A stretch of DNA of 64,000 bases from NCBI RefSeq assembly GCF_003201675.2, contig NZ_CP029287.2:992001-1056000 (forward strand), given 5' to 3'. Source of the DNA: Metallosphaera hakonensis JCM 8857 = DSM 7519 (GTDB taxonomy: Archaea > Thermoproteota > Thermoprotei_A > Sulfolobales > Sulfolobaceae). Shown one piece after another: positions 29,674 through 40,013 of the stretch. Position numbers and translations under genes: made by a program. Position 1 is the first letter of the stretch; each line of letters begins with the position of its first letter. The notes beneath the pieces were generated by a model. That model did not search any database, had not been told where the DNA came from, and was given only the letters and a program-made list of their open reading frames with translations.

Positions 29674-31512
29674 TTAATTTTCAATCAGCTTTTGGATTTC
29701 ATCAAGTAAAATAGACTTTACTGCATCGTCCTTAATGATCTCCTGCTCACTCAATTTCACGTAAGTGAGGACTGCCATAGCTGGACTCCACTCCTTAATG
29801 AACGTAGAGATCAAACCTCGCACAAACTCCGTCTTTATCTTATCGTCCAGGCCGTCATACCACGTTAAATCTTGAAGAACAGTTTCGTTATTTTTTAAGA
29901 GACTTTGGAGCTCAGATAGAGCCTCATTTACGTTACCGATATCCACGTTTCCCAGTTCCTCAATGTAACTGGGTATACCAAGCCTCTTAGAGGCTATGGG
30001 ACATATGGTTACTTGTGAGTTTACGGCAGACCTTCCTGAAGGTTCCCCATTAATCATCTCAAGGAACGCAAAGCTACACTTGTCATCTCCCGTTATATTC
30101 CCCCTATACATACAAGTCTTGTGGACCTTTTTACTAATTACATTGTTTCTAACTTCCTTGGGCAGAACGTCGAAGACGAAGAGCACGTCTGTGACATTCC
30201 TTGGCTTGGATTGCAAAAGGTAGAAACTCTCCTCCGGTGTCAGGACGTAGATCTCCTCTACACCGCTCGGCAAGTTTATCTCACCGCCCTTAATAAGGGT
30301 CGACAATGGGACGTTGAGCGTCACAATGCCCAATTTCATCCCCATGGAATGAAAATACTGCATCACCTTGAGCGCCTCATTGACCAATCCCATGGAGATG
30401 GGGGTAATAACAATGGACTTTCTACTGGGCAGATTGAGAGAGAAATTTAGAGTCAACTCCTTGGGTTGTGCCTTCTTCTTAAGCCTATCCACTATATTGA
30501 GAGATACGGGACAGACTTCGTCGCATTTCCCGCAGAAATTGCAGTTAGCATAATTGCTTTGGTTACCGTCTACAGATGACACGAAAAATCCCAGTGGCGA
30601 GAAGTCCTTATCTCCTCTCTGATCCGCGTGAGGGCAAATGTTCACGCATTTCCCACAGAGAATACAGCCCGAAAACAGGTCCCTCTCCCCTGTATCGGAA
30701 AACGGCTCAAAGTTCAAGGACAAGTTCAAAGGCTTATTTGAGAGTAAGACGAATTTTGTTACGTCCTTTCTTACAAACAGAATTACTTCCTCAGCGCCAG
30801 CGAAAGTGTCCGTGTCAATGTCCATTGTCTTAATGGATCCGAAGTACCTATACATATAATTTCCAGTACCAAAGGAGTAGGGCCTGACCGATGTCATGTC
30901 ATCCACCTTGTCCTTGAGAAGTTCTCCTCTGGCTAAGGGGAACGACACGAATAGGTTGGCGGTATCTCCTTTCCTAGTTACAGTTATGTCCCTAAATGGA
31001 GGTATACCTGCACTATACCACATCTTTACCCTATTAATGACGAAATCGAAACTTCTTTCAAGCTTCATATACGAGAGAGGCCTAGGATCTTTCCTAACTA
31101 TTACTGCAGAGATGACTCCGCCCTTGTATTGACCGGAGTACATTTTCCCTTCCAGGACGGCCTCCACTTCGACCCTTCTCCTAATTGAACCAAATTCATT
31201 AAATCCAAATCCGGCATCATCAAAGTGTACTGAGCCTCCCACTGCTAGGTCTTCGAGTCCATAGATTTCAACACTGTACTTCATTAAGTCCCTCCAAGGA
31301 GTTCCAGGTAAGATTCTCAACCTATCCCCGAGATCTTCCACTCCTCGAAAGTCAGTCAGATCTAGGATCCTTTTACCTTCTTCTCCCCTGAAGTACTCGT
31401 ATCTGGGCGTTCCATCCCTCGTTAAATCCTGAGGATTCCTAACAACCACGACTTCCTGAGGAGGGCTAACTCTCCTTGTTCTTGATATCGCCGAGTAAAT
31501 GATACCTGCCAC
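29674..31512 (-). CDS. FAD-linked oxidase with two 4Fe-4S clusters (HdrD/GlpC-like)
   Basis: A 612-residue protein beginning at a GTG. Residues about 50-260 look like a reduced FAD-binding/oxidase domain (ILPGTPWRDLMKY, then GGSVHFDDAGFG). Two ferredoxin motifs follow: CILCGKCVNICPHA near residue 283 and CNFCGKCDEVCPVS near residue 325. The C-terminal 270 residues are HdrD/GlpC-like in placement but lack clear CCG repeats. Role inferred: flavin-to-Fe-S electron transfer from a hydroxyacid such as glycolate or lactate. A TATA box at 31534-31541 is 25 nt from the GTG, indicating a leaderless mRNA. Confidence 0.7.
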   Translation of the reverse strand: MAGIIYSAISRTRRVSPPQEVVVVRNPQDLTRDGTPRYEYFRGEEGKRILDLTDFRGVEDLGDRLRILPGTPWRDLMKYSVEIYGLEDLAVGGSVHFDDAGFGFNEFGSIRRRVEVEAVLEGKMYSGQYKGGVISAVIVRKDPRPLSYMKLERSFDFVINRVKMWYSAGIPPFRDITVTRKGDTANLFVSFPLARGELLKDKVDDMTSVRPYSFGTGNYMYRYFGSIKTMDIDTDTFAGAEEVILFVRKDVTKFVLLSNKPLNLSLNFEPFSDTGERDLFSGCILCGKCVNICPHADQRGDKDFSPLGFFVSSVDGNQSNYANCNFCGKCDEVCPVSLNIVDRLKKKAQPKELTLNFSLNLPSRKSIVITPISMGLVNEALKVMQYFHSMGMKLGIVTLNVPLSTLIKGGEINLPSGVEEIYVLTPEESFYLLQSKPRNVTDVLFVFDVLPKEVRNNVISKKVHKTCMYRGNITGDDKCSFAFLEMINGEPSGRSAVNSQVTICPIASKRLGIPSYIEELGNVDIGNVNEALSELQSLLKNNETVLQDLTWYDGLDDKIKTEFVRGLISTFIKEWSPAMAVLTYVKLSEQEIIKDDAVKSILLDEIQKLIEN

Positions 31513-31533
31513 GAGTGGTAATGTACAGTCACA

Positions 31534-31541
31534 AATAAAAA
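31534..31541 (-). promoter_or_regulatory. TATA box of FAD/Fe-S gene
   Basis: On the minus strand TTTTATTT is centred 25 nt before the GTG start at 31512. Confidence 0.45.
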
Positions 31542-31559
31542 TGAATCACTTGAATATTT

Positions 31560-31778
31560 TTACGTTGCTAAACTCTTTTTACCTCTATATTCTAGTATTA
31601 GTTTGAAATAGTTATTAGGTAGATCTTCGGCATCAATTAGGGCGTAATCGTACTTCTTAATGACTGGAATGCACACTGTTAACAAGGGTCTATCTACAAC
31701 TATGGTTATTCTACTTTCTCCTTTTCTCTTCTCGAGAAGGGACGCTAAGTCCTTCTCATTGGTAACTATTTCTGACAT
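31560..31778 (-). CDS. small hypothetical protein, 72 aa
   Basis: From the ATG at 31778 the product starts MSEIVTNEKDLASLLEKRKGE and continues through a hydrophobic strand (RITIVVDRPLLTVCIPVI). It is soluble and unrecognised. A longer frame reaching 31865 would run into the helicase gene. AATTTATTAC about 26-32 nt upstream can serve as TATA, which supports 31778. It is divergent from the helicase with 34 bp between starts. Confidence 0.5.
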   Translation of the reverse strand: MSEIVTNEKDLASLLEKRKGESRITIVVDRPLLTVCIPVIKKYDYALIDAEDLPNNYFKLILEYRGKKSLAT

Positions 31779-31812
31779 ACTTTTTACCTGAGCAAGTGTA
31801 GTAATAAATTGC

Positions 31813-34029
31813 ATGGAATTACTGGAGAGGCTCTCTGAGTCACTGAAAATCATGGGGGCTAACATAGCTCACGTTTATACTGAAACTGCCTTAGACCCTG
31901 AAATGGGACCTTCTGTAGCTGATCTTAACCTAGATCCCAGGATAGTCAACGGACTAAGAAACGTAGGAATAGAGAGGCTCTATAAATATCAGTGGGATAC
32001 AATTAATTCTATATTAAAAAGGGAGAACATAGCAATAATTTCAGGGACAGGAACGGGGAAAACTGAAGCCTTCTTCGTCCCTCTCCTTCAAACAGCGTTG
32101 AATGGGGAGAGATCCGTGTTGATATATCCAACTAAGGCCTTGGCTCGGGATCAGCTCAACAGGATGAGATATCTAACCTCGAGTGTTCCAGACGTGAGAA
32201 TTGAAGTGCTCGACGGGGACGTGGATTACAGGAGAAGAGAGGAGATCTACGAGGATCCGCCGGAAATAATTATAACCAACCCTGACATGATCCACCTGGG
32301 CCTATCCCTTTCGCCCCGATTCAGAAACCTAATGAGATCTGCAGATCATTACGTAGTTGATGAAATGCACGTGTATGATGGAGTATTGGGATCTCATTTG
32401 AGGAGGATATTGGACAGGATAAGGGATATGAACTGCGATATTCACGTTATCGGTGCCAGTGGCACCGTTGAGGCAACTCCCTTTCTCCTGAACGAATTGT
32501 TCGGAGTAGAGGGGAAGATAATTAGGGGGGTCCCAAGACGTAGAGGTATGGCCATCCATGCCCTAGTCTCGTCCAACGGAGTCAGTAGGTGGACGCTCTC
32601 AGGTTTTCTCTCTGGCCTAATGGTAAAAGAGGGATTGAAGACGCTTGTCTTCGTGGACTCACAGCAAATGGCTGAGAGGCTCGCCAAGATCGCTGAAAGA
32701 TTTGGAGCCAACCTCGCAGTGCACAGGGCCGGAATCTTACCCAAGGAAAGAATCGAAGTGGAGGAGAGACTGAGAAGCGGGGAACTTCAAGGAGTTGTGG
32801 CAACTCCTACCTTGGAGTTGGGTATAGACATAGGGAGCCTGGACGCAGTTATAATGGCCGAGAATCCTCCCAGTTTCTCCAAATACCTCCAGAGAGCAGG
32901 TAGGGCCGGGAGAAGGAACAGGACAGGGTTCGTATTCACTGTCATGGGAGATAGCCCCATTGACAGCTATTTCATAAGGAGGCCGGAGGAGTTCTTCAAC
33001 AGGAAATTAACCCCCATAACCTTTGACAACAGCAACATGGAGGTCCTGAAGATTCACGCTGCCTCATATGTCCTAGAAAAATATGGGGTTAGGAAGGAGG
33101 AACTGCCTGACCTTTGGATAAGGGCTCTCCAGGAGCTAGTTAATGAGCAGATTGTAGTTGAAAAGGGCGGAGTTTACTATTCTACTCCAAGAACCAGAAA
33201 GTTTGTAAGCTCCACATCCCTCAGGAGCGCAGGTCCAACAGTAAGGATAATTGAAAGTAAGAAGATAGGGGAGAGAGAACTACCGGCGGCCCTGTTCGAT
33301 CTCTATCCAGGTGCTCTTTATCTTGCATCCAAGAAATCGTATAAGGTAGATAGTCTAGACTTGACCACTCTAGAGGCTAAGGTTAGTAAGGCAGAGGAGG
33401 AGTACTACACTAAACCCCTCTATAAGGTTGATATGAGGGAGTTTCACGAAATCGAGAGCAGGAAAGTTCTGGGCCTCCCGGTCAAATACGGCGAAATTAA
33501 GGTGACCGTTAGTGTGACAGGCTACGTGATGTATGACATTTACTCTAGGAGAGATAAACCCATGGGAGAGATTGCATACGACGAGCCCATTGAGTTCACA
33601 TACAACACTAAGGGCCTGCTCATTAAACATCCCCTAATTGAAGATTGGGATCTTCTCTCGTCCATGGAAGCCTACCATGCTACGGAACACGTGCTGATTC
33701 ACGCCGGTAGGGTAGTTGCAGGTGCGTCAATAACGGACCTCTCAGGAATCAGCTATCCCTCAGGTCACGTGGTAATTTACGATTCAACTATTGGAGGAAA
33801 CGGAGTGTCAAGACTCCTGTATCAACGCTTAGAGTCTGCTTACGATATTGCCTTGGATATAGTCAAGGGTTGCGACTGCGAGGACGGATGCCCTAAGTGT
33901 GTTTTTGATCCCTATTGCGGAAACAACAATAGGGTACTATCTAGAAGGAAGTCCATGAGGCTAATACAGGACGTGATTGGAGGAGAGCTGGTGGAAGACG
34001 GGACACCTATGGGCGAAAGCGTTAGATAG
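31813..34029 (+). CDS. Hrq1/MrfA-like DEAD-box helicase with DUF1998
   Basis: A 738-residue superfamily-2 helicase. Walker A is SGTGTGKT (residues 77-84), motif II is VVDEMH, and the second RecA domain has [13 protein letters not shown] and the QRAGRAGRR motif VI. The C-terminal DUF1998 module carries the cysteines [11 protein letters not shown] and DPYCGN that form the metal site of the MrfA/Hrq1 group. Those enzymes are 3'-5' helicases in repair of crosslinks and bulky lesions. The gene is monocistronic. Confidence 0.88.
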   Translation: MELLERLSESLKIMGANIAHVYTETALDPEMGPSVADLNLDPRIVNGLRNVGIERLYKYQWDTINSILKRENIAIISGTGTGKTEAFFVPLLQTALNGERSVLIYPTKALARDQLNRMRYLTSSVPDVRIEVLDGDVDYRRREEIYEDPPEIIITNPDMIHLGLSLSPRFRNLMRSADHYVVDEMHVYDGVLGSHLRRILDRIRDMNCDIHVIGASGTVEATPFLLNELFGVEGKIIRGVPRRRGMAIHALVSSNGVSRWTLSGFLSGLMVKEGLKTLVFVDSQQMAERLAKIAERFGANLAVHRAGILPKERIEVEERLRSGELQGVVATPTLELGIDIGSLDAVIMAENPPSFSKYLQRAGRAGRRNRTGFVFTVMGDSPIDSYFIRRPEEFFNRKLTPITFDNSNMEVLKIHAASYVLEKYGVRKEELPDLWIRALQELVNEQIVVEKGGVYYSTPRTRKFVSSTSLRSAGPTVRIIESKKIGERELPAALFDLYPGALYLASKKSYKVDSLDLTTLEAKVSKAEEEYYTKPLYKVDMREFHEIESRKVLGLPVKYGEIKVTVSVTGYVMYDIYSRRDKPMGEIAYDEPIEFTYNTKGLLIKHPLIEDWDLLSSMEAYHATEHVLIHAGRVVAGASITDLSGISYPSGHVVIYDSTIGGNGVSRLLYQRLESAYDIALDIVKGCDCEDGCPKCVFDPYCGNNNRVLSRRKSMRLIQDVIGGELVEDGTPMGESVR

Positions 34030-34059
34030 GGGTTTGAAGATAAGGCAAATGGTTAACGT

Positions 34060-34122
34060 GAGACTTCCATGTATAGATGTGTAAGAAACGTCATTTTCAG
34101 GTAAAATACACAACTGTACCCG
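34060..34122 (+). repeat. dispersed short repeat R1, copy 1
   Basis: A unit of about 63 bp containing CCATGTATAGATGTGTAAG, the block ATTTTCAGGT, and AATACACAA. It is nearly the same as 62073-62136, and its first half matches 59199-59230. It sits between the helicase and GAT-QueC genes; TGTGTA and TACACA inside it could pair. No coding frame. Confidence 0.65.
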
Positions 34123-34176
34123 GTGGCCCCGTTAACGTTAAATCGAGGTCATTTTAAGATATTTCAGGTCTTTTAG

Positions 34177-35568
34177 TTGTGCAGTGTAACTGGTGTACTT
34201 CTCCTTGACTCTAAGAAACACGTTGAGGTCGAAAGAAAATTAATTTCCATACTAACGAAGGCCGAGGACAGAGGCAGAGACAGCTTCGGCGTTGTGGCTG
34301 TGAAACAAGACGGTAAAGTAAAGTACGTCAAGTCTACAGGTAGACCTTCCCTAAATCCAGGAAAGTTAGAGGGCATAGTAGACGAAAATACCAAGGTGAT
34401 TGTGGCAAATAACAGGGCTGAACCAACTACCGAATTCGTGAGGTTTAAGACCGATTGGGACATCCAACCCTTTATTGGGAGAAGATTCATTGTAACCCAT
34501 AACGGGATTATTGCCAACGACAGGGAAATTGAGACGAAGTTCGAGATCGGGAGGCTCACGAAAATCGATACTGCGGTAATGCCTCCGCTTCTAGATAAGG
34601 TCTGGGACGGTTCCCTAGAGAAGCTCCGTGACATCCTCAAGGAAATTAGAGGAAGTTACGCTTTTGTAATAGCCGATAAGGAGAGACCAGATAGGATTTT
34701 CCTAGCTCAGAACTTCAAGCCTCTCTATATGGCCTACGACTTCAAGTTAAACGCCGTGTTCTTTACATCACTTGACGACTATTTTGGAGTTGGTCCCTTC
34801 GATGAAGTCAACGTAAGGAAACTGGAACCTTACTCTGTGGTTGAGGTCAACACGAGAAAGGAATTCAATGTCCTCTCCCTCTATAATAAACCTCGAAGAC
34901 GGGCTCTTGTAATTGCCAGTGGAGGATTGGACTCCACCGTAGCCGCCACAAAGATGCTCAAAGACGGATATCAAGTCACACTTCTTCACTTCAATTACCA
35001 CCATAAGGCAGAGGAGAAGGAGAAGGAAGCAGTGGCAAAAATCGCATCTTACCTGAATGTGGATCTCATGGAAATAAATACAGATCTATTCTCATTGATT
35101 GGTAACGCTACACTTCTAAAGAACGGGGGACAAATAGTTAAGGAAAGGAAGGGAGAGGAGGGAGCCGAGTTCGCCCATGAATGGGTTCCAGCTAGAAACG
35201 CTATCTTCTTCACCGTAGCCATGGCCATAGCCGAGGCTAAGGGTTATGACGCGATCGTGTCCGGAATAAACTTGGAGGAAGCGGGGGCATATCCCGATAA
35301 CGAAATGGAATTCGTTAGAATGTTCCAGAGGCTTTCGCCTTACGCTGTGGGACCTGAAAAAAGAGTTGACGTATTAATGCCCGTGGGTAACCTTGTGAAA
35401 CATGAGATAGTTAAAATGGGCTTGCAGATAGGTGCACCCCTTCATCTAACCTGGAGTTGCTATGAAGGAGGAGACAAACACTGCGGTAAGTGCGGGCCTT
35501 GTTATATGAGGAAAACCGCCTTCGAAATAAATGGAGTTAAGGATCCGGTGGAATACGAGTCTACTTAA
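34177..35568 (+). CDS. gat-queC: GAT-QueC: archaeosine synthase (glutamine amidotransferase fused to QueC)
   Basis: A 463-residue fusion starting at a TTG that places Cys2 (MCSVTG) as the class II glutamine amidotransferase nucleophile. The amidotransferase part (1-235) has [15 protein letters not shown] and THNGII. The QueC part (240-463) has the PP-loop SGGLDST at 248 and a zinc site in [15 protein letters not shown]. In Crenarchaeota GAT-QueC replaces ArcS and turns preQ0 at tRNA position 15 into archaeosine, which stabilises tRNA. A TATA-like TTTTAAGA lies about 21 nt upstream. It overlaps the convergent DUF1634 gene by 8 bp. Confidence 0.9.
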   Translation: MCSVTGVLLLDSKKHVEVERKLISILTKAEDRGRDSFGVVAVKQDGKVKYVKSTGRPSLNPGKLEGIVDENTKVIVANNRAEPTTEFVRFKTDWDIQPFIGRRFIVTHNGIIANDREIETKFEIGRLTKIDTAVMPPLLDKVWDGSLEKLRDILKEIRGSYAFVIADKERPDRIFLAQNFKPLYMAYDFKLNAVFFTSLDDYFGVGPFDEVNVRKLEPYSVVEVNTRKEFNVLSLYNKPRRRALVIASGGLDSTVAATKMLKDGYQVTLLHFNYHHKAEEKEKEAVAKIASYLNVDLMEINTDLFSLIGNATLLKNGGQIVKERKGEEGAEFAHEWVPARNAIFFTVAMAIAEAKGYDAIVSGINLEEAGAYPDNEMEFVRMFQRLSPYAVGPEKRVDVLMPVGNLVKHEIVKMGLQIGAPLHLTWSCYEGGDKHCGKCGPCYMRKTAFEINGVKDPVEYEST

Positions 35569-35944
35569 TCACGAATGCTGGGACTATGAATATGGCTATC
35601 ATGATATTGATCAGGACAATCAAAGACAGTATGGTGTATAGGAGATCCCTATTTTTAACGAAGTCACCGATCAATAACGCTACCCTGACCACAGGCGTGG
35701 AGATAAGAACAATTAAACCCAAGTAAATGAATGACAGCCCGTCCAACTTGCTTAATCCTTGAACAACCTTAGGGGGAGAAGTAGTCGACGTGTTCACTAG
35801 GGAGTGTACGTTCCCGATCTGATATATTGTGAACCCCTGGGCACCTCCATGAATAAAGATTAAAGCTACTCCTAGAATGATTAGAGCTATACTGATCACT
35901 ACACCTGCTATCAAAGCGTAACTTATTACGTCCTCAATCTCCAT
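35561..35944 (-). CDS. DUF1634 membrane protein
   Basis: A 127-residue protein with three hydrophobic segments (about 8-32, 70-90, 100-125) separated by a polar extracellular loop. It matches the small DUF1634 proteins regularly found beside TauE/SafE exporters, as here, where the start codon overlaps the upstream exporter stop. It is probably an accessory subunit of that exporter. Confidence 0.75.
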   Translation of the reverse strand: MEIEDVISYALIAGVVISIALIILGVALIFIHGGAQGFTIYQIGNVHSLVNTSTTSPPKVVQGLSKLDGLSFIYLGLIVLISTPVVRVALLIGDFVKNRDLLYTILSLIVLINIMIAIFIVPAFVIK

Positions 35945-36807
35945 TATAACACCCCCAGACCTCTAAGAATCATTTGAATTCCAAGGAACCCCAGGATAAT
36001 TAGAAATACCGCCCTAATCCTTTTGTTTTTCAGTCTCACTAAAACTCTCGTCCCTATCAGGGAGCCTATTAACACACCTATGGCAGTGGGCGCTGCAAGA
36101 AAGGGCTGAATGTAACCTAAGGCCCAATATATTCCGCTACCCGTAGCTGCCGTGACTCCTATCATGAAGTTGCTAGTTGTAGTTGTTACTTTCATAGGAA
36201 GGTTCATCGCGTAATCCATCCCAATCACCTTCAAAGCTCCAGATCCTATTCCCAGGAGTCCCGAGATAAAGCCCGCAAAAAACATGACAATGAGCCCGAG
36301 CCACCACCTCACCCCCCAATACTTCACCGTGGTATTATTAGCTGGATCAAAATACTCGCCGTAGAGGTTAAGGACCCGAGTAGTCCAGTCCGGTGGTTTA
36401 GGGGTTGGGAACTCTCCCTTCATTTTCTTGAGAGTAGGATAAATAGAAAAAAGGAGAACTATACCAAAAATAATGTAAACTAAGTACTGTAAATGCAATG
36501 AATATATATACGCCACAGTCAAGGATCCCACAATGGACCCCGCAGTTGTGGCTATCTCCAGAGATATCCCTATCCTAACACTGGTTATTCTCTCCTTGAC
36601 GTAAGCTGATGCTGACCCACTCGAGGTAGCTATGGTTGAAATTAGACTGGATCCTGTAGCATAAATTATTGGAATTCCAAGATAAAGCGTAAGAATGGGC
36701 ACCAGGACTGTACCCCCGCCTAATCCAGTAAGAGATCCCAGGAAGCCCGCCAATATGCTAAAGACCAAAATTGATAAAAAAGTAAGTATTACACTCATAT
36801 TAATCAC
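35944..36807 (-). CDS. TauE/SafE-family sulfite/organosulfonate exporter
   Basis: A 287-residue protein with about eight membrane segments in two halves. The first half carries GSLTGLGGGTVLVPILTLY and the second GFISGLLGIGSGALKV, the paired glycine-rich motifs of the TauE/SafE family. It likely exports sulfite, sulfoacetate or a related anion, which suits a sulfur-metabolising acidophile. The GTG at 36807 is preferred because a TTTAAAAG box lies 26-29 nt upstream. It is cotranscribed with the DUF1634 gene (overlapping stop and start). Confidence 0.85.
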   Translation of the reverse strand: MINMSVILTFLSILVFSILAGFLGSLTGLGGGTVLVPILTLYLGIPIIYATGSSLISTIATSSGSASAYVKERITSVRIGISLEIATTAGSIVGSLTVAYIYSLHLQYLVYIIFGIVLLFSIYPTLKKMKGEFPTPKPPDWTTRVLNLYGEYFDPANNTTVKYWGVRWWLGLIVMFFAGFISGLLGIGSGALKVIGMDYAMNLPMKVTTTTSNFMIGVTAATGSGIYWALGYIQPFLAAPTAIGVLIGSLIGTRVLVRLKNKRIRAVFLIILGFLGIQMILRGLGVL

Positions 36808-37025
36808 AGTTTATGATCATAGATCACTTTTAAACTCTGTTCTCTATTCTTACATCGTATATCAGAATTTAAACTGGCTAACACTTATCTATAAGTCTTC
36901 TAATCTTCAATAACGATGTAACATATGGCCCAGGGAAGACGGTAAGAGAGTGACAATCCTAACCATTAAACTTATGAACCTGGAGAGGTAAACGAACGAA
37001 AAGTATAATTATAAGTTAAAACATG

Positions 37026-37033
37026 TTTAATAA
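37026..37033 (+). promoter_or_regulatory. TATA box of 93-aa protein gene
   Basis: TTTAATAA is centred 25 nt before the ATG at 37055, consistent with a leaderless transcript. Confidence 0.5.
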
Positions 37034-37054
37034 CTTTCTTTCATCATTTGTGTT

Positions 37055-37336
37055 ATGGATGGTATAAAAGCGGGGTTATTGAAACTTAAAGAGATAACTC
37101 AGGACGTTAAAGTCTTCAGATTCGAGGATCAGTACACCCTTGTGGGTATAGCTAAAGTTGGTTGTAGGGACAAATCAAAGATTGTGGACGCTGTCCTCGA
37201 TGAAGTCTATAAACATGGAGACGAGTTCAATCTAACCATTCTCCTCCTCACTAGGGACTCCTTCGAGAAGATCAAAGATAGCCTTGGGGAGGACATTACG
37301 GAAAGAGTTTTGGCAGGGTCAGAGGAAGTACTTTGA
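37055..37336 (+). CDS. small conserved hypothetical protein, 93 aa
   Basis: A soluble alpha/beta protein with the order helix-strand-strand-helix-strand-helix and one cysteine (VGCRDKS). Not recognised; the fold order would fit a small ferredoxin-like or nucleotidyltransferase-like domain, which is speculation. It has its own well-placed TATA box and stands alone. Confidence 0.6.
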   Translation: MDGIKAGLLKLKEITQDVKVFRFEDQYTLVGIAKVGCRDKSKIVDAVLDEVYKHGDEFNLTILLLTRDSFEKIKDSLGEDITERVLAGSEEVL

Positions 37337-37461
37337 AGCGATATTTAAGTAGTTTGACGCTTTATGGAAATCTCCATGACTAGAGAATTTTTACTTGCGA
37401 ATCCTGATTTAACTTAAAGATTTTACTCTAACTTCGTTCTGAGTTGATATTCCCCTTAAAA

Positions 37462-37644
37462 ATGAAGATAAACATCAAGGTGAGTATTCATATGAAATAC
37501 AACATGAGGCATTTTCCAATACAGGCTATCGGTATAGGGATCCTTTTCGGATTTCGGATGAGACGATCAGGAGCTATTCATCCTTGACACAAGATCGCGG
37601 AATTAGGGTTTGCCTTAGGATTCCTATACGGCTTATCTATATAA
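37462..37644 (+). pseudogene. possible broken small membrane-protein gene with in-frame TGA
   Basis: One reading frame from the ATG at 37462 gives 41 codons ending QAIGIGILFGFRMRR then SGAIHP, reaches TGA at 37585-37587, and continues in the same frame as HKIAELGFALGFLYGLSI to TAA at 37642. Both halves are hydrophobic and Gly/Phe-rich, as if one small membrane protein had been interrupted. The rest of the 37337-37682 gap shows nothing else. It may be chance. Confidence 0.25.
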
Positions 37645-37682
37645 CACCGAAACTTTTGAATCAGAGCTCCAAGGAGTACGAC

Positions 37683-38609
37683 CTAACTCCCCTTAAAGTT
37701 AAAGTCATATAATCTAACGCTCTTATTAACTGCATCATCCATTATGGCAACACAATAGGATCCCATTCTTACGAGCTCCTTTCCTGCCTCATTCTTAGGG
37801 GCGTCTCGTTCAAGAAGCCTAAAGCCTTCCCTGATCCTAGGCATCGAGCTTAGGTCTTCACTTATAAACATCTCAACGGCTAACATGAAAATTTCCCTAA
37901 GTAATTTGAAGCTAGATATTATAGCTCTTGACTGCTCGATCTTTACCTCCTTAAGAAACAGCATCAGATGGGTTACAAATCTGCCGAGATCTCTCATAAC
38001 CACAGCAAAAAGAATCAAGTCCTTGGGATATATATTGAAATTGATATCGTCATCTCTTTGAACCCCTACCGCAATCATCCTGATGAGAACCCTGTAATCC
38101 TTGTTAAGTATGGATATCCTAGCGAGTAGGTCATCCCTCATTTCCTCGTTGAAGTTCTCTAGAAGTAGCTCAGTATCGTTAAGTAAAGTTCCTATTTTCG
38201 ATATGAACTGTTTCATGGAATCGGTTATATTGTTATTCAGAGCTACGTTGACCTTGAACGAGATGCTGTCAAAGGTTTCAGATTCGACCTCAAGTCCGTA
38301 ACATTGAAGTTGAAGTTCCCTTAACTCTTTCTTCACATCCAAAGGTATAACTGATTTAGACTTGACTACTATTTTGTCTAAACCTTGCATATAGTAAGTA
38401 ATGATCAAGTACTTGGTCGTATCCAAATCGGTGAGTTCGATTGCTTTCTCTGCATTGGGTTTGATGGGCGGCCTAATTTTTAATCCATCATAAACCTCGT
38501 AAACTTTTAGTCCCGCCTTCACATCTAAACCCATTTTCCGTACCCAATCACTGGGGAGAGATATAATGTAACTTCCACCCTTTATCTTCTGGAGTCTCCT
38601 TACGCTCAT
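37683..38609 (-). CDS. AbrB-PhoU domain regulator
   Basis: A 308-residue protein. Residues 1-48 are an AbrB/SpoVT swapped-hairpin DNA-binding domain (MSVRRLQKIKGGSYIISLP, then WVRKMGLDVKAG). Residues about 90-300 are all-helical with the repeated PhoU pattern. Proteins of this layout are called phosphate-uptake regulators in archaea and may act on phosphate transport or as general regulators. A TTTTAAAT box about 25 nt upstream supports the ATG at 38609. Confidence 0.8.
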   Translation of the reverse strand: MSVRRLQKIKGGSYIISLPSDWVRKMGLDVKAGLKVYEVYDGLKIRPPIKPNAEKAIELTDLDTTKYLIITYYMQGLDKIVVKSKSVIPLDVKKELRELQLQCYGLEVESETFDSISFKVNVALNNNITDSMKQFISKIGTLLNDTELLLENFNEEMRDDLLARISILNKDYRVLIRMIAVGVQRDDDINFNIYPKDLILFAVVMRDLGRFVTHLMLFLKEVKIEQSRAIISSFKLLREIFMLAVEMFISEDLSSMPRIREGFRLLERDAPKNEAGKELVRMGSYCVAIMDDAVNKSVRLYDFNFKGS

Positions 38610-39011
38610 CTTATAAATAGAATAATATGTATTTAAAAGGTTATGTAGTAAGCTAAGGGTCTATATACGATAACTTTAATCTAGAGAGTTTTAGTGGGAA
38701 TCTCTTGACTTCATATCGCTAATAAAGAAGTATATTTACCATAGATTAATGAGGAATGTAGGGAACTGAGGAGCTTAGGCGATCAGGGTTGTTTTCCAGA
38801 AGGGAACGTTCCTCCCAAATAAATTACAGCTTGGTGTTTCCTCCAGATTGGTTCTATCACAGGTACTCCCTAGATATGCGGTCAATTGTCTCAATACACT
38901 TTGGACAGAAACCAATGGAAATCATGAAGTCTTAATTTTCCTCATGATCTCAATATTAAATGAATTTTAAAATAGATTTAACCCAAAAATAGCGAACCAA
39001 GTTAAAAATTC
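38610..39011. other. gene-free interval between regulator and fox locus
   Basis: About 400 bp with the promoter of the AbrB-PhoU gene at its left end. The only protein-like frame is a 22-codon minus-strand piece at 38857-38925 with a CPKC motif (MISIGFCPKCIET), too short to support as a gene. Confidence 0.35.
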
Positions 39012-40004
39012 TCACCGAATTGATTTAACCTGTATCCATGTGACGTGTTTGGCTATTTCCTTAACACTTATCATCTTTATTGTGTCCTCCTGAAGGACAG
39101 GTAGGTGTCTCAGGTTATGTTCGCTCATGATCGCAATAGCCTTGAAGATGGGGTCTTTGGAGGAAACTGGGGTCACGAATCTCGGTTCTATGAAATCCCC
39201 GAGGGATCTCCCCAGGGCCAGGGCCTTTGTCAAGTCCCTTATGGATATCAAGCCTACTCTGTCCCCCTCCTTGACCACTGTAGCCTTAAGTCCTCTCTGC
39301 TTTAAAACGGAGTAAGCCCCCATGTTGGTTACCTTTCCTAGTATTGGTACATCTATCGCATAGCTCCCTACCAACTCCCTGGGGTTAATGGGTATTATCT
39401 CTCCACCATTTATGGGAGAAGACACGGTTGAGGCCCTTAGGATGTCCCTCAGGGATATCATACCCGCAAGTTTCCCTTTCTCCAGAACTGGCAAGTGGCC
39501 AATTCCCTTCTCGAGCATAATTCTTAATGCTTCGTCTACTGTGGTCTTGCCCTCAATGGTTATTGCTTCCCTCGAAAAGTTAAGTATTGGCTCCGATTCC
39601 TTTCCGTTTACCCAGGCCTCTAAGACGTCCGTTTCCGTTATGATCTTGGGGACACCATCAGGAATAAGGAGAGACCCAACTCCTTCCTTGACCATTATCT
39701 CGGCCCCGGCCTTTACGGTAAGTTTTGGTGTGGCTGTGACCAGTCTCTTGCTCGCGTATCTCCTTACTCGCGATAAGGTTATCTTGGCCCTAATTGGCAC
39801 TTGAGACTCATCGCTCAATACTATGATGCAATTGTAGGGACATGCCCTCTCGCAGGCCATGCAACCTGTGCAGTCCTCAGGCCTAACTACCTCGGCAAAT
39901 CTGGTGAACTCATTGATCTCAATGCATTGAGCTAGGGCGCATGCCCTCTGGCACATGTAACAACCTACGCATCTATCCAGGTCTATTAGAACTATAGGTT
40001 CCAT
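39012..40004 (-). CDS. fox-locus ferredoxin-CBS protein
   Basis: A 330-residue protein. The N-terminal 65 residues carry two 4Fe-4S motifs, CVGCYMCQRACALAQC and CTGCMACERACPYNC, with ferredoxin spacing. Residues about 80-330 hold four CBS-type motifs in two pairs (including HLPVLEKGKLAGMISLRDIL and HLPVLQEDTIKMISVKEI). This would be an electron carrier gated by nucleotide binding. It lies 10 bp downstream of the membrane polyferredoxin gene, so the two probably work as one module in iron oxidation or reverse electron flow. Fox clusters of Metallosphaera and Sulfuracidifex metallicus include such Fe-S proteins; I do not assign the letter. Confidence 0.8.
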   Translation of the reverse strand: MEPIVLIDLDRCVGCYMCQRACALAQCIEINEFTRFAEVVRPEDCTGCMACERACPYNCIIVLSDESQVPIRAKITLSRVRRYASKRLVTATPKLTVKAGAEIMVKEGVGSLLIPDGVPKIITETDVLEAWVNGKESEPILNFSREAITIEGKTTVDEALRIMLEKGIGHLPVLEKGKLAGMISLRDILRASTVSSPINGGEIIPINPRELVGSYAIDVPILGKVTNMGAYSVLKQRGLKATVVKEGDRVGLISIRDLTKALALGRSLGDFIEPRFVTPVSSKDPIFKAIAIMSEHNLRHLPVLQEDTIKMISVKEIAKHVTWIQVKSIR

Positions 40005-40013
40005 GGGATCACC

